Source: Sphingorhabdus rigui (GTDB taxonomy: Bacteria; Pseudomonadota; Alphaproteobacteria; Sphingomonadales; Sphingomonadaceae). From it: 64,000 nucleotides of DNA. The DNA lies in NCBI RefSeq assembly GCF_014196595.1, contig NZ_JACIEA010000004.1, forward strand, positions 1 through 64,000, read 5' to 3'. How positions within the stretch are numbered: the first letter of the stretch is position 1; every line of letters begins with the position of its first letter. The translations under genes and the position numbers were made by a program. Below are positions 43,287-52,998 of the stretch, piece after piece. The notes under the pieces are model-generated. The model searched no databases and had not been told where the DNA came from. It saw only the letters and a program-made list of their open reading frames with translations.

Positions 43287-44309
43287 TTGAAAGTTTTTGT
43301 GACTGGCGGCGCCGGCTATATCGGCACGCACACAGTGCTGGAGCTCCTACGCGACGGCCACGAAGTTTGCGTGAGCGACAATTATCGTAACAGCTCGCCC
43401 GTGGCGCTGGACCGGGTTCGCCGCCTCGCCAATGCCGACTTTAGGCAGTGTGAGATCGACATTCGAGACCAAGACACGCTGGCGCAGGCACTTGCCGACT
43501 TTCAGCCCGACGCCGTCATACATTTTGCTGGCCTGAAGGCGGTGGGCGAATCAAGTGAGATCCCAATCGACTATTACGACAATAACGTGGTGGGCTCGCT
43601 GCGCCTGCTCGCTGCCATGGATGAGGCGGGATGCACGAGAATTGTGTTCTCGTCGTCTGCCACGGTCTACGGCGAGCCGCAGTATCTTCCCTACGACGAA
43701 CAGCACCCGCTGGCCCCCACCAACCCCTATGGCCGCACAAAGCTTATGGTCGAGGAGATCATCCGGGACTGGTGCCGCTCAAAACCTCAAAACTCTGCGG
43801 CATTGCTGCGGTACTTCAACCCTGTCGGCGCCCACGCCTCGGGCGATATCGGCGAGGATCCGCGCGGGACGCCCAATAACTTAATGCCCTTTGTCGCTCA
43901 AGTGGCAGTCGGACGCAGGTCTCACCTCAGCGTGTTTGGGAATGACTATGCGACGGCCGACGGGACTGGCGAGCGCGACTATATTCATGTTGTCGACCTC
44001 GCCCGCGCCCACCTCGCGGCAATTCACTACGCGTCGAGGCGTCAGGGCTGTGAGGCATTCAACATCGGCACCGGCTCGGCATATTCCGTCCTGCAAATCG
44101 TGGACGCCTTTGAGAGGGCGTCGGGCCGCACAGTCCCCTACCAAGTCTCAGTGCGACGCGCGGGCGACATAGCCACCAGTGTTGCGTGCGTCGATAAGGC
44201 GCGCGACACGCTTGGCTGGGCGTCGCGCCACACGCTTGACGACATCTGCCAGTCGAGTTGGAATTGGCAGTCTCGCAACCCCGAGGGCTATGGAGGAGAC
44301 GCGGCGTAA
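43287..44309 (+). CDS. galE: UDP-glucose 4-epimerase
   Basis: Interconverts UDP-glucose and UDP-galactose. Motifs: VFVTGGAGYIGTHTVLELL (NAD site), VIHFAGLKAVGES, catalytic SSSATVYGEPQYLP and Tyr-x-x-x-Lys in NPYGRTK, RYFNPVGAH and GERDYIHVVDLA. I choose TTG 43287 because GGAG lies 8 bases before it and the nucleotide-binding strand begins at the second codon; the ATG at 43257 lies inside galU. That gives 340 residues, normal for GalE. Confidence 0.94.
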   Translation: MKVFVTGGAGYIGTHTVLELLRDGHEVCVSDNYRNSSPVALDRVRRLANADFRQCEIDIRDQDTLAQALADFQPDAVIHFAGLKAVGESSEIPIDYYDNNVVGSLRLLAAMDEAGCTRIVFSSSATVYGEPQYLPYDEQHPLAPTNPYGRTKLMVEEIIRDWCRSKPQNSAALLRYFNPVGAHASGDIGEDPRGTPNNLMPFVAQVAVGRRSHLSVFGNDYATADGTGERDYIHVVDLARAHLAAIHYASRRQGCEAFNIGTGSAYSVLQIVDAFERASGRTVPYQVSVRRAGDIATSVACVDKARDTLGWASRHTLDDICQSSWNWQSRNPEGYGGDAA

Positions 44310-44426
44310 ATTCGACGCAATCCTTGGCTTCGCATCGGGGCAGTTGCGCGCAAACGTCCCCACTTGCGCCATACTGACATCCATGGCAGTAAACATTAAT
44401 CGCGCAATTAAACAGGAATGAAGCCC

Positions 44427-45794
44427 ATGGCCCTTGCCCATAGCGAAGCTGCGAACCCGCATTGGGTGCCGCGCAAAAAGATTGACGAGCTTGCGCATAT
44501 TCCTGGCGAAAACGGCCTGCCTATTGTCGGCACGACATTCCGCGTGCTGCGCGATCCGCCGGCTTATGGCGCGCGCATGGTCAAAACCTATGGCAAGGTT
44601 TTCCGCACCAACGCCTTTGGCAATCCGACGATTTCCTTGGTTGGCGCCGAGGCGAATGAATTGATGCTGTTCGACCGGGAAAAGCTTTTCTCGTCTGAGC
44701 AGGGCTGGGGCCCAGTACTGAACTTGCTCTTCCCCCGCGGCCTGATGCTGATGGATTTTGACCACCACCGCATGGACCGCCGCGCGCTGGGCATCGCGTT
44801 TAAGCCAGGGCCAATGCGTGCCTACACCCAAGACATGAACCGCATTTTTGCCGAGCAGTTGAAGGATTGGCGCGGTGACATGCTCTTCTATCCGGCGATC
44901 AAGCAACTGACGCTTGATGTCGCGGCGAGCAGTTTCTTAGGCATTCCGCTGGGGCCAGAGGCGGACAAGATTAACAAGGCCTTTGTCGACATGGTGCAGG
45001 CCTCGGTCGCGCCAATCCGCGCGCCCATTCCCTTTACCGCGATGGGCAAAGGCGTCGCTGGCCGCAAATATCTCATCGACTATTTCGGCCCGCAAATTGC
45101 CGAGCGCCGCCGCAATGAAAACCGGCAGGATATGTTCAGCCAGTTTTGCCGGTCAAAGCGCGAAGACGGCGAATATATGTCGGACGGCGAATTGATCGAC
45201 CACATGAACTTCCTGATGATGGCGGCACATGACACCATCACTTCGTCGGTTACGTCGATGATCTGGTATCTCGCCAAGCACCCGGAATGGCAGCAAAAAC
45301 TGCGCGAGGAGTGCCTCGCCATCGCGCCCGCCGGTGCAGACATCGCTTTTGCCGATCTCGATAAGTTCGAGCTTACCGAATATACATTTAAAGAAGCGCT
45401 GCGGATGATTTCGCCGGTGCCGTCCATTCCGCGCCGCGCGCTCAAAGACTTCGAATTTATGGGCTATCACATTCCCAAGGGCACATCGGTCAGCATCAGC
45501 CCGTCTTATGTCCACATGATGCCCGAATATTGGGAGAACCCCGAAACCTTCGACCCGATGCGCTTTACGCCCGATAAGGTGAAGACGCGGCATAAATATG
45601 CGTGGGTGCCTTTTGGGGGCGGCGCGCATATGTGCCTGGGCCTGCATTTCGCCTATATGCAGATGAAGCTGTTCACGCATCACCTGCTAACCTCGGTTCG
45701 CGTCGAGATTGCTGACGGCTATGCGCCCGATTGGCAGGCGTGGCCAATCCCGAAGCCAAAGGATGGATTGAAGGTCCGCTTCGTTCCGCTGTAG
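44427..45794 (+). CDS. Cytochrome P450
   Basis: Haem-thiolate monooxygenase of about 455 residues. The I-helix reads AAHDTITSSV, the ExxR motif is in FKEALRMISP and the haem loop is FGGGAHMCLGLHFA with the ligand cysteine. The N-terminus has no membrane anchor, so it is soluble. AGGA ends 9 bases before ATG 44427; ATG 44418 is an in-frame alternative. No ferredoxin or reductase gene is adjacent. The substrate is unknown. It follows galE but after a 117-base gap, so it is probably a separate transcript. Confidence 0.95.
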   Translation: MALAHSEAANPHWVPRKKIDELAHIPGENGLPIVGTTFRVLRDPPAYGARMVKTYGKVFRTNAFGNPTISLVGAEANELMLFDREKLFSSEQGWGPVLNLLFPRGLMLMDFDHHRMDRRALGIAFKPGPMRAYTQDMNRIFAEQLKDWRGDMLFYPAIKQLTLDVAASSFLGIPLGPEADKINKAFVDMVQASVAPIRAPIPFTAMGKGVAGRKYLIDYFGPQIAERRRNENRQDMFSQFCRSKREDGEYMSDGELIDHMNFLMMAAHDTITSSVTSMIWYLAKHPEWQQKLREECLAIAPAGADIAFADLDKFELTEYTFKEALRMISPVPSIPRRALKDFEFMGYHIPKGTSVSISPSYVHMMPEYWENPETFDPMRFTPDKVKTRHKYAWVPFGGGAHMCLGLHFAYMQMKLFTHHLLTSVRVEIADGYAPDWQAWPIPKPKDGLKVRFVPL

Positions 45795-45869
45795 TCTGCG
45801 ATACGCCACGCACCGTTCAATTCACGCATTGCAAGCTCTGCCTGATGCCGTAAAGGTCGCCCTGCGCGC

Positions 45870-46667
45870 ATGGCCTATTCAGAACAGACAGATTGGACCA
45901 CTGAACCGCGGTGGGATTTGGTCCGGCGACGGGGCCTTGGTGTGGTCATCGCGCTCTTGCTCGAAGCGATCATCATTCTCGCGATACTCAGCCTCAGCAT
46001 GCGGTCTGGTGGGCCAGCGGCGGGGACGCGCGTTCTAAATACATTTTCGCTGGAGGCTGAGGCGGACGCAGCATCATCGGCAGAAAAGAACGAAACCAAG
46101 ACACCGGTGACCAAAGAGCAGCAACAGACCATCACGCCGCCACTCCCGATGCCATTATTATCGCCGGTAAATCCCGTGAAGGTCCCGCCGCCCAGCCCGG
46201 ACTATATCAAATTGAGCAAGTCTGAATTTGACGCAATGGACCTGTCCAAATTTCCGGCCAGCGGCGGCAGCGGATCGGGCGAGGGTAAAGGAAACGGACA
46301 GGGGACCAAGGGCATGATGGGCCCGGGCCTCGGGCCCGGCGGCGCGCAGCTGTACCCCGTGGCGTGGCTACGCGAACCCTATGACAGCGAACTCGCGCCC
46401 TATCTCGCGGCTATCAAGCGGATCCCCCCCGGCGCATCGGCCGACATCGCCTGCCGCATGGCGGAGCGTAACCGCGTCGAAAACTGCCAGATTATCGCTG
46501 AAACACCGCGCGGCACCGGCCTCGCCAAAGCGATTCGCCTCGCCGCGTGGCAGTTCCTCGTCAAACCCCCGCGTATCGACAATAAACCGCAACTGGGCGT
46601 CTGGGTGCGGATCCATTTCGATTTCGGTGTGCGGGCAATTGACGAAGGGACAGCGCCGTCAGACTAG
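45870..46667 (+). CDS. TonB-like single-pass membrane protein, unknown role
   Basis: A 265-residue protein: short cytoplasmic start, one membrane segment (VVIALLLEAIIILAILSLSM, about residues 24-43), a Pro-rich periplasmic linker (ITPPLPMPLLSPVNPVKVPP), a Gly-rich spacer (SGGSGSGEGKGNGQG) and a folded C-terminal part with LAAWQFLVKPPRIDNK and VWVRIHFDFG. This is the layout of TonB and related energy-transducing proteins, but I see no convincing TonB signature and no exbBD nearby. Could also be a periplasmic anchor protein. Confidence 0.65.
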   Translation: MAYSEQTDWTTEPRWDLVRRRGLGVVIALLLEAIIILAILSLSMRSGGPAAGTRVLNTFSLEAEADAASSAEKNETKTPVTKEQQQTITPPLPMPLLSPVNPVKVPPPSPDYIKLSKSEFDAMDLSKFPASGGSGSGEGKGNGQGTKGMMGPGLGPGGAQLYPVAWLREPYDSELAPYLAAIKRIPPGASADIACRMAERNRVENCQIIAETPRGTGLAKAIRLAAWQFLVKPPRIDNKPQLGVWVRIHFDFGVRAIDEGTAPSD

Positions 46668-46674
46668 GCGCTGT
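46650..46674. terminator. Hairpin terminator between convergent genes
   Basis: ACAGCGCC (46650-46657) pairs with GGCGCTGT (46667-46674) around a 9-base loop, followed by CCTCTCGTTTTCTT. The stop codon of the TonB-like gene lies at the edge of the loop. The facing DUF885 gene ends 12 bases further on, so it may serve both genes. Confidence 0.8.
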
Positions 46675-46686
46675 CCTCTCGTTTTC

Positions 46687-48519
46687 TTACTTGCGCGAGG
46701 CAATCCAAGCATCGACTTGTTCTTCAAGTATATCCAACGGGACGGGGCCTGACTTCAGCACCGTGTCGTGGAAACCGCGTACGTCGAATTTCTTGCCAAG
46801 TGCCCTTTGCGCCTTGTCGCGCAGCTCGCTGATCTTCAGGCTACCGACCATATACGCCGTCGCCTGACCGGGGTAGATGATATAACGCTCGATGGCTTTC
46901 ACGATACCGCCGGGGGCGTCTGCAGAGTTATCTTCGACATATTTGATCGCCTGCTCGCGCGTCCAGCGCTTGTGGTGCAGGCCGCTGTCGACGACGAGCC
47001 GGATGGCGCGGTGCAGTTCCAATTGCAGCCGGCCGAAATCGCGCGCCGGATCGGTGTAGAGCCCCATGTCCTTGGCGAGCTTTTCAGAATAGAGGCCCCA
47101 GCCCTCGGAATAAGCCGTCACCCCGCCAAATTGGCGGAAGGCTGGCACGTCTTTCAGCTCCGTCTGGATCGCCAGCTGCAAATGGTGGCCGGGGATACCC
47201 TCGTGGTAGAATAATGCTTCGACCTCGGTCAGCGGCATGTCGGCCATCTTATAGAGGTTGGCGTAATAGGTGCCGGGGCGCGAGCCATCGGGCGCAGGGC
47301 GCTGGTAAAACGCCTTACCTGCCGATTTCTCCCGGAATGCTTCCACGGGCTTCACAACCAACGGAGCCTTGGGCAGTGTCCCAAACCATTTGGGTAATAA
47401 TGGTGTGACAGCGTCCTGCGCCTTTTGCGTTTCGGACAAATAGAGCGCACGGCCCTCTTCGGTTTCGGGCGCGTAGAATTTGGGCTCCGTGCGCATATAT
47501 TTGAAGAAAGCCTGAAGGTCGCCCTTCACGCCCATCTTCTTTTGGACGACGCCCATTTCCTTGTGGATGCGCGCAACCTGCGCGAGACCCAATTCATGGA
47601 TCTGGTCAGGCGTCATGTTGGTCGTGGTGTAGTTGGCCAGCCGCTCGGCATAATAGCCCGCGCCATCGGGGAAGCGCCAGACGCCGTCGTCGGTGCCGGC
47701 GACTTTCTCCTGCACCGTCATTTCAGCAATCAGCGCCTCATAGGCGGGCTTCACAGCTTTGGTGAGCGCCTGCGCCGCGTCTGCAATCAAGATATCCTTT
47801 TCGATCTGCGTGATCTTCAGCTTGCCGACCTTCGCCTTGAAATCGGCGAATAATGGCGCGTCAGGACCGCCGTCAAAGGGTGCCCCGGTGATGACGTTGC
47901 GCGAATCGGCAATGACATAGGGATAGACCCACTTGGGTGGCATGATGCCCTTTGCGGCGCGCGTTTTGGCTTGGCTTACAGCCTCCGTCATTGCGGGGCC
48001 AATGCCGTAGAGCCGGTTCACATAGGCGCGCGCGTCGGACTTGGTATCGATGCGGTGGATGTTGATGAGAAAGGCAGGGATCTGGCTCTGCGCGCCGTTC
48101 ATCTGATCGAAGACATAGCCATAGTCGTTATATTTATACGCGCCCTCGCTGCGCGCTGCGCGCTTTTCAAACAGGCGGTACGAGAGCTTGTTTTCTAGTG
48201 ACAGCTTGGCGGGATCAAAGCGCGCGCGCATTTCTTTCAATGCCGAACGTTCGGCTTCATAATTGCGGGCTTCGGCTGCGTCGGAACCGTCGTCCCATTT
48301 CCCATAGTCGCTGTCCTTGATGCCGCGATAGGATTTGCCGAGCGGCGATCGCGCAAGCTGCTGCGCATCATGTTCTTCGAAAAACGCCATGATCGCGGCG
48401 TTCTGGTCAACCTCGGCGGAGGCAACAGGTGCCGCGGCTGCAGTCTGCGCAATCGCCGGTGTGGCCATATAGACCAGCGCCACAGCAACGGCAGAGAGGG
48501 CGGTTTGGGTTATGCGCAT
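46687..48519 (-). CDS. DUF885 protein, exported metallopeptidase-like
   Basis: A 610-residue protein with a signal peptide (LSAVAVALVYMATPAIA, cleaved before QTAAA). The DUF885 body carries FYHEGIPGHHLQLAIQ, a HExxxxHH-like metal site, and SEGWGLYSEKLAKDMG, followed by YPGQATAYMVGSLKI near the end, all typical of this family. The family is regarded as zinc-dependent carboxypeptidase-like, but activity of this member is not known. Expected in the periplasm. Stands alone between convergent and divergent neighbours. Confidence 0.9.
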   Translation of the reverse strand: MRITQTALSAVAVALVYMATPAIAQTAAAAPVASAEVDQNAAIMAFFEEHDAQQLARSPLGKSYRGIKDSDYGKWDDGSDAAEARNYEAERSALKEMRARFDPAKLSLENKLSYRLFEKRAARSEGAYKYNDYGYVFDQMNGAQSQIPAFLINIHRIDTKSDARAYVNRLYGIGPAMTEAVSQAKTRAAKGIMPPKWVYPYVIADSRNVITGAPFDGGPDAPLFADFKAKVGKLKITQIEKDILIADAAQALTKAVKPAYEALIAEMTVQEKVAGTDDGVWRFPDGAGYYAERLANYTTTNMTPDQIHELGLAQVARIHKEMGVVQKKMGVKGDLQAFFKYMRTEPKFYAPETEEGRALYLSETQKAQDAVTPLLPKWFGTLPKAPLVVKPVEAFREKSAGKAFYQRPAPDGSRPGTYYANLYKMADMPLTEVEALFYHEGIPGHHLQLAIQTELKDVPAFRQFGGVTAYSEGWGLYSEKLAKDMGLYTDPARDFGRLQLELHRAIRLVVDSGLHHKRWTREQAIKYVEDNSADAPGGIVKAIERYIIYPGQATAYMVGSLKISELRDKAQRALGKKFDVRGFHDTVLKSGPVPLDILEEQVDAWIASRK

Positions 48520-48638
48520 CGAAACTCTCCTGATATTATTTATGGCAACGTCATATCAGGCAGATGCGGCAGGGGAAGCGGCGATTTTACAGCTTGTCGA
48601 ACGGGCAGTGGTTTTGGTCGAAGCGATCTACCGGTTGC

Positions 48639-51326
48639 CTAACCGCTATTGCGCAACGCGGTCGCGATGGCGTTGATCGTCAGCTGAATGCCCTCGCCAA
48701 TCCGTTCGTCGGCTTCACCCGCGCGGTGGCGTTTCATCAGTTCGATTTGGAGCAGGTTCAGCGGCTCAATATAGGGCAGGCGCAGGCGGATTGAATTGTT
48801 CAGTGCCGGGTTGGCTTCCAACAAGTGGTTCTGCCCGGTAGCATCCAGCAGGCTGTCGCGTGACGCGTGCCAGCCACCCTTGATGCGGCCAAACAGATCC
48901 TGCGCGAGCGCCTGATCCTCGACCAAGCCAGCATAATGCGCTGCGATGCCCATGTCGGACTTGGCCAAGACCATTTCCATATTGGCGAGGATGGTCTGGA
49001 AGTATGACCACTCACCGGCCATTGCACGCAACAGACCTTTGTCCGCAAAATCGGCCAATGCCTGCCCTGTGCCGTACCAGCCGGGCAGCATGACGCGCGC
49101 CTGCGCCCAGGAGAACACCCACGGGATGGCGCGTAAATCTTCAATCGCATCGGATGCCGTGCGGCTTGAGGGCCGCGATCCGATTTTGAGCGTCGCGATT
49201 TCGTTAATGGGCGTCATTTGGCGGAAAAATGTGCGGAAGCCTTCGGTGTCGTACACCAAGCCGCGATAATGGCGGAAGGCGCTGGCCGAGAGTTCAGCCA
49301 TCGCTGCCTTGAAACGCGCGACATCCGCGCCCGCAATCGGGTCGCTCGACAGCGTGGCGAGCATCGCGGCGGACGCCATGGTTTCCAAACTGGTGACGGC
49401 ATTGTCGACCGTGCCATATTTGGCGGCGATGACTTCGCCCTGTTCGGTAATGCGGATGCGGCCCTGCACGGTACCCTGCGGCTGCGCGAGGATTGCCCCA
49501 AAGGCTGAACCGCCGCCCCTGCCCACCGCGCCGCCGCGCCCATGGAACAGCTGCATCGCGACGCCCGCGTCGGCGAACACGTCCGCCAATGCGCTCGATG
49601 CCTCATATAGTTCCCACGTGGATGTCAGGTAACCGCCGTCTTTGTTCGAATCGGAATAGCCAATCATCACTTCCTGATGCCCGCGCGCCTTGGCCAGCGC
49701 CTGCATCATGGGAATTTGGAAAAAGGCGCGCATGGTTTCGGGCGCAGCCTGAAGGTCGGCGATGGTTTCAAACAAGGGCACGGACATGATGGTCGCGCTT
49801 GGTTTTCCATCGCCGTCGATGCGGTACAGCCCCGCCTGCTTCAGCATCACATAGACTTCGAGCATGTCGGACACGCTGGTCGTCTTGCTGATATTATAGG
49901 TCGTGATGGCCGCGTCACCGAAATCGGCCTGGGCCTTCGCGGCTGCACGTACGATCGCGAGTTCCTTCGCCGTCTCCGCGCTATAGTGCGTCCACTCGCC
50001 GGCCAGCGGGCGATTATGCGTTAATTCAGAAACGAGCAGTGCGACCCGCGCACTTTCATCCAGCGCAAGATAATCCGGCGTCACGCGGGCAACGCGAAAC
50101 AGCTCGGCGACGACGCGTTCATGCACATCGCTATTCTGCCGCAAATCAAGCGTCGCCAGATGGAAGCCAAATATCTCCACCGAGCGGATGAGCCGCGCCA
50201 GTGCGCCCCCGCTCGACAGCGCGCCATCGCCGTCGCTGGCGAGGCCCGACGCGACAGTGACAAGGTCCCTGCGCAGTTCGTCAGGGCCGTCATAGGGCTG
50301 CCCTGAAAGGCTCGAGGGGCGCGGCGGTTGATCGCCAACCAATTTGACATGTGTCGCCGCCAGACGCGCGTATATGCCCGACAGCGCCCGCCTATAGGGC
50401 TCATCCGCGCGGCTTGGGGCAGTGTCGCCACTTTTCTCAGCCAATGCCAGCACCGGCTCGGGCGTGTCGCTCATCAGTGATGAGATCGAAATTTCCGCGC
50501 CCAGTTTATGGATCAGCTCAAGATAATGCCGAATGGCCGTACCGCCATTGCGCGCCGTGGCGTAACGCAGGGTGTCCGCATCGACGAAGGGATTGCCATC
50601 ACGGTCGCCACCAATCCAGGTACCAAGGCGCACAAAACCCGGCGGACGACCGCCGAGCGCCTTTTCCCAGCCAGCGTAAAGCTTTGGCAGCGCGGTTAGA
50701 AAGACATCCTGCATCGTCGCACGGGCATTTTCGATCTCGTCGGCCACAAACAGCTTTTCGCGGCGCAGGGGCCGCGTTTGCCACAGAAGCGCAATCTGAC
50801 GGTAGATGGCCGCGTCTAGGTCATCGCCATCTTCAGTCATCGTCTGCCCCTGATCACGCAACTCCATCAGCTTTGCGATCCGGTTTTTGTGGTCAATGAT
50901 GCTCTTGCGCCGCACTTCGGTGGGATGTGCGGTCAGCACGGGCACGATCAGGCTGTGGCCAAGCATCTCGCGGATGTCGGTTAGGGCGACGCCTTCCGCC
51001 ATAAGCCGCGCGCAAGCTTCGGCAACCGTCGCGCCGTCCTCATGCGCAAGGCCTTGCCGATCCTCCGCCAGATTGGCCAGAAGCGAAAACAGCATGAACC
51101 CGCGGACGAAGTTCAGGGTGTCATCAAGGCTTAGCGCCCCAAGGCCGCTGTCGCTCGCCTCGGCACCTTCAACTTTGCGAAAACGATCAACGCTCGTCGA
51201 GCGTATATATTCGGTCTGCCGGAATAATTTTTCTCCGCCATAGGCGCGAATGACGTCCCCCAGCATCTTGCCGAGGAACCGGATATCCGGATTTTGCGAA
51301 ATGGTGTGTGTGTGCTGACCGTCCAT
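48639..51326 (-). CDS. ppc: Phosphoenolpyruvate carboxylase
   Basis: Carboxylates phosphoenolpyruvate to oxaloacetate, refilling the citric acid cycle. Conserved sites: catalytic His in VLTAHPTEVRRKS, GTWIGGDRDGNP, GYSDSNKDGGYL and the glycine-rich FHGRGGAVGRGGG; the C-terminus ends ALRNSG, near the typical NTG. I favour ATG 51326 (895 residues) because the upstream part to 51365 is atypical. No strong ribosome site precedes either start. Full length and apparently intact. Confidence 0.95.
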   Translation of the reverse strand: MDGQHTHTISQNPDIRFLGKMLGDVIRAYGGEKLFRQTEYIRSTSVDRFRKVEGAEASDSGLGALSLDDTLNFVRGFMLFSLLANLAEDRQGLAHEDGATVAEACARLMAEGVALTDIREMLGHSLIVPVLTAHPTEVRRKSIIDHKNRIAKLMELRDQGQTMTEDGDDLDAAIYRQIALLWQTRPLRREKLFVADEIENARATMQDVFLTALPKLYAGWEKALGGRPPGFVRLGTWIGGDRDGNPFVDADTLRYATARNGGTAIRHYLELIHKLGAEISISSLMSDTPEPVLALAEKSGDTAPSRADEPYRRALSGIYARLAATHVKLVGDQPPRPSSLSGQPYDGPDELRRDLVTVASGLASDGDGALSSGGALARLIRSVEIFGFHLATLDLRQNSDVHERVVAELFRVARVTPDYLALDESARVALLVSELTHNRPLAGEWTHYSAETAKELAIVRAAAKAQADFGDAAITTYNISKTTSVSDMLEVYVMLKQAGLYRIDGDGKPSATIMSVPLFETIADLQAAPETMRAFFQIPMMQALAKARGHQEVMIGYSDSNKDGGYLTSTWELYEASSALADVFADAGVAMQLFHGRGGAVGRGGGSAFGAILAQPQGTVQGRIRITEQGEVIAAKYGTVDNAVTSLETMASAAMLATLSSDPIAGADVARFKAAMAELSASAFRHYRGLVYDTEGFRTFFRQMTPINEIATLKIGSRPSSRTASDAIEDLRAIPWVFSWAQARVMLPGWYGTGQALADFADKGLLRAMAGEWSYFQTILANMEMVLAKSDMGIAAHYAGLVEDQALAQDLFGRIKGGWHASRDSLLDATGQNHLLEANPALNNSIRLRLPYIEPLNLLQIELMKRHRAGEADERIGEGIQLTINAIATALRNSG

Positions 51327-51391
51327 TGCCCAAGTTGTGCACATGGGCCGCGCATAGGCAAGCAAATGCGCCTACGCTGGGCAGGGAATAG

Positions 51392-51898
51392 CTATTCCCC
51401 GATCAGGCGGGAAAGTCGGCGGATTTCATCATTTTGCGCGGCGACATCATCTAGCACCGGTTTTTGCGCATCGGTCAGCAGCGCGACCAGCCCCGAATCA
51501 CCCGCATTGGCATCCGCAATCAAACCATCGAACGCGCGAACTGCCGCGACCGAATCATCACGTATTTTATCGAGCCGCGACAATACAACATGCGCATTGA
51601 CCCAGCCTTCGCTGCCGGGGGCGCTTCCCGCCGCACGTGCGGCCACGGCGCGGACAGCGTCAAGGCGTCCGAGATAGGCGGCGTGCGCGATCTTGTGCCG
51701 CGCAAGCAACGCATCGACCTGCGCCTTGAGCTCCACGGGCAGGGAAACCGGCGCTGCTGGCGGTGTCACGGCCGCGTCTATGGCACCAACATTCTCGTAC
51801 GAGCGCCGCTCAAGCGAGGGAAACTGCCCCTCTATACTGCCGCATGATGCGAGCAGAATGAGGGGGGTCAGACGAAGCATTGGCTTGATAATCGACAT
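51392..51898 (-). CDS. Small lipoprotein of unknown function
   Basis: A 168-residue protein with a lipoprotein signal (LRLTPLILLASCGS; lipobox LLAS-C at about residue 19). The remaining chain is mostly helical and Ala/Asp-rich, with no recognised domain. It should be anchored to a membrane facing the periplasm. It lies 65 bases upstream of the ppc start in the same direction; shared transcription is possible but there is no functional link in sequence. Confidence 0.75.
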   Translation of the reverse strand: MSIIKPMLRLTPLILLASCGSIEGQFPSLERRSYENVGAIDAAVTPPAAPVSLPVELKAQVDALLARHKIAHAAYLGRLDAVRAVAARAAGSAPGSEGWVNAHVVLSRLDKIRDDSVAAVRAFDGLIADANAGDSGLVALLTDAQKPVLDDVAAQNDEIRRLSRLIGE

Positions 51899-52104
51899 GT
51901 GCGGTGTCTAAACCTGCGGCTACGCCCATGCAAGGGCCGCGCAATCACGCTTACTTGCGGGCAAAAGGCGTTGACAGGATGAAATCCTTGGACTAGCTGC
52001 GCCCCTTCTTGCGTGACCTCCCAAGATTCGTCTTTTGGAGTAACGCGTTTGAGCAACCGCGCTTCAAAAGGGCGCTAAGCTGTAGAAACGGATGAGTTAT
52101 AACC

Positions 52105-52500
52105 ATGTTCGCAATCGTGCGCACAGGCGGCAAGCAGTATCGCGTAGCCGCCGGAGACAAAATCGCAGTTGAAAAACTGTCTGGTGAAGCGGGTGACAAG
52201 ATCTCGCTTGGTGACGTTCTGTTGGCCGGTGACGGCGACACAGTGCAGGACGTAAACGGCCTGACCGTTTCTGCCGAAATCATTGCGCAAGAGCGCGGCG
52301 AAAAGGTGATCGTTTTCAAAAAGCGTCGTCGCCACAATTATCGTCGTAAGCAGGGCCATCGTCAGTCTTTGACACTGCTGCGCATCCTCGCCGTCGGCAA
52401 GGAAGAGAAGAAGGCCGCTGCGCCGAAGGCCGAAAAGGCTGAAGCCGCGCCAAAGAAAGCCGCTGCGCCTAAAAAGGCTGCAGCTTCAAAGGAAGCTTGA
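52105..52500 (+). CDS. rplU: 50S ribosomal protein L21
   Basis: Large-subunit ribosomal protein. The first 103 residues are a normal L21 ([40 protein letters not shown]). They are followed by an added tail of about 27 residues made of Ala, Lys, Pro and Glu, a feature often seen in Sphingomonadales. Together with rpmA, 31 bases downstream, it forms the usual two-gene unit. Confidence 0.97.
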   Translation: MFAIVRTGGKQYRVAAGDKIAVEKLSGEAGDKISLGDVLLAGDGDTVQDVNGLTVSAEIIAQERGEKVIVFKKRRRHNYRRKQGHRQSLTLLRILAVGKEEKKAAAPKAEKAEAAPKKAAAPKKAAASKEA

Positions 52501-52531
52501 GCGGCAACGCTCTGACTTAGGAGTTTAGACC

Positions 52532-52801
52532 ATGGCACATAAAAAAGCAGGTGGTTCGTCACGCAACGGTCGCGATTCAGCAGGCCGCCGCCTTGGCGTT
52601 AAGAAATTCGGTGGCGAAAGCGTCATCGGTGGCAACATTATCATCCGTCAGCGCGGCACCAAGGTATATCCTGGCGCAGGCGTTGGCCTTGGCAAAGACC
52701 ACACCCTGTTCGCGCTCGTCGCGGGCCGTGTGCGTTTCCACGCCGGCAAACTTGGCCGCAAATATGTGTCGGTCGACATGGCAGCCGCGGCGGCCGAATA
52801 A
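52532..52801 (+). CDS. rpmA: 50S ribosomal protein L27
   Basis: Large-subunit ribosomal protein of 89 residues, with the N-terminus [20 protein letters not shown] that reaches toward the peptidyl transferase centre, then [15 protein letters not shown] and [14 protein letters not shown] good AGGAG lies 8 bases before the start. Directly followed by a dense block of hairpins. Confidence 0.97.
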   Translation: MAHKKAGGSSRNGRDSAGRRLGVKKFGGESVIGGNIIIRQRGTKVYPGAGVGLGKDHTLFALVAGRVRFHAGKLGRKYVSVDMAAAAAE

Positions 52802-52804
52802 ACA

Positions 52805-52909
52805 GGACAATCGATACCGGGTTGTCCAGACGGATGACCCGGAAATCACAGCAGGTGGTTTCCACCTTTGAACAGGGAGACGGGTCATCCGATCTCCCTT
52901 TCTTTTTGT
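52805..52909 (+). terminator. Terminator with competing hairpins after rpmA
   Basis: A clear terminator is GGGAGA (52875-52880) with TCTCCC (52893-52898), then TTTCTTTTTG. Its 12-base loop contains CGGGTCATCC (52881-52890), which is exactly complementary to GGATGACCCG (52832-52841) upstream. That longer pairing would enclose a perfect small hairpin, AGGTGG-TTT-CCACCT (52853-52867). A further pair, GGACAA/TTGTCC, lies at 52805-52827. Two exclusive structures are therefore possible. Confidence 0.75.
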
Positions 52910-52998
52910 CTCATTCTCCCTGTTCTCAGCCTCCTGCGGAGGAACTGTAACATGGCTGTCGCTTTGTCATGCAAGGGGCGGCACAGAACCGGAGAGAA

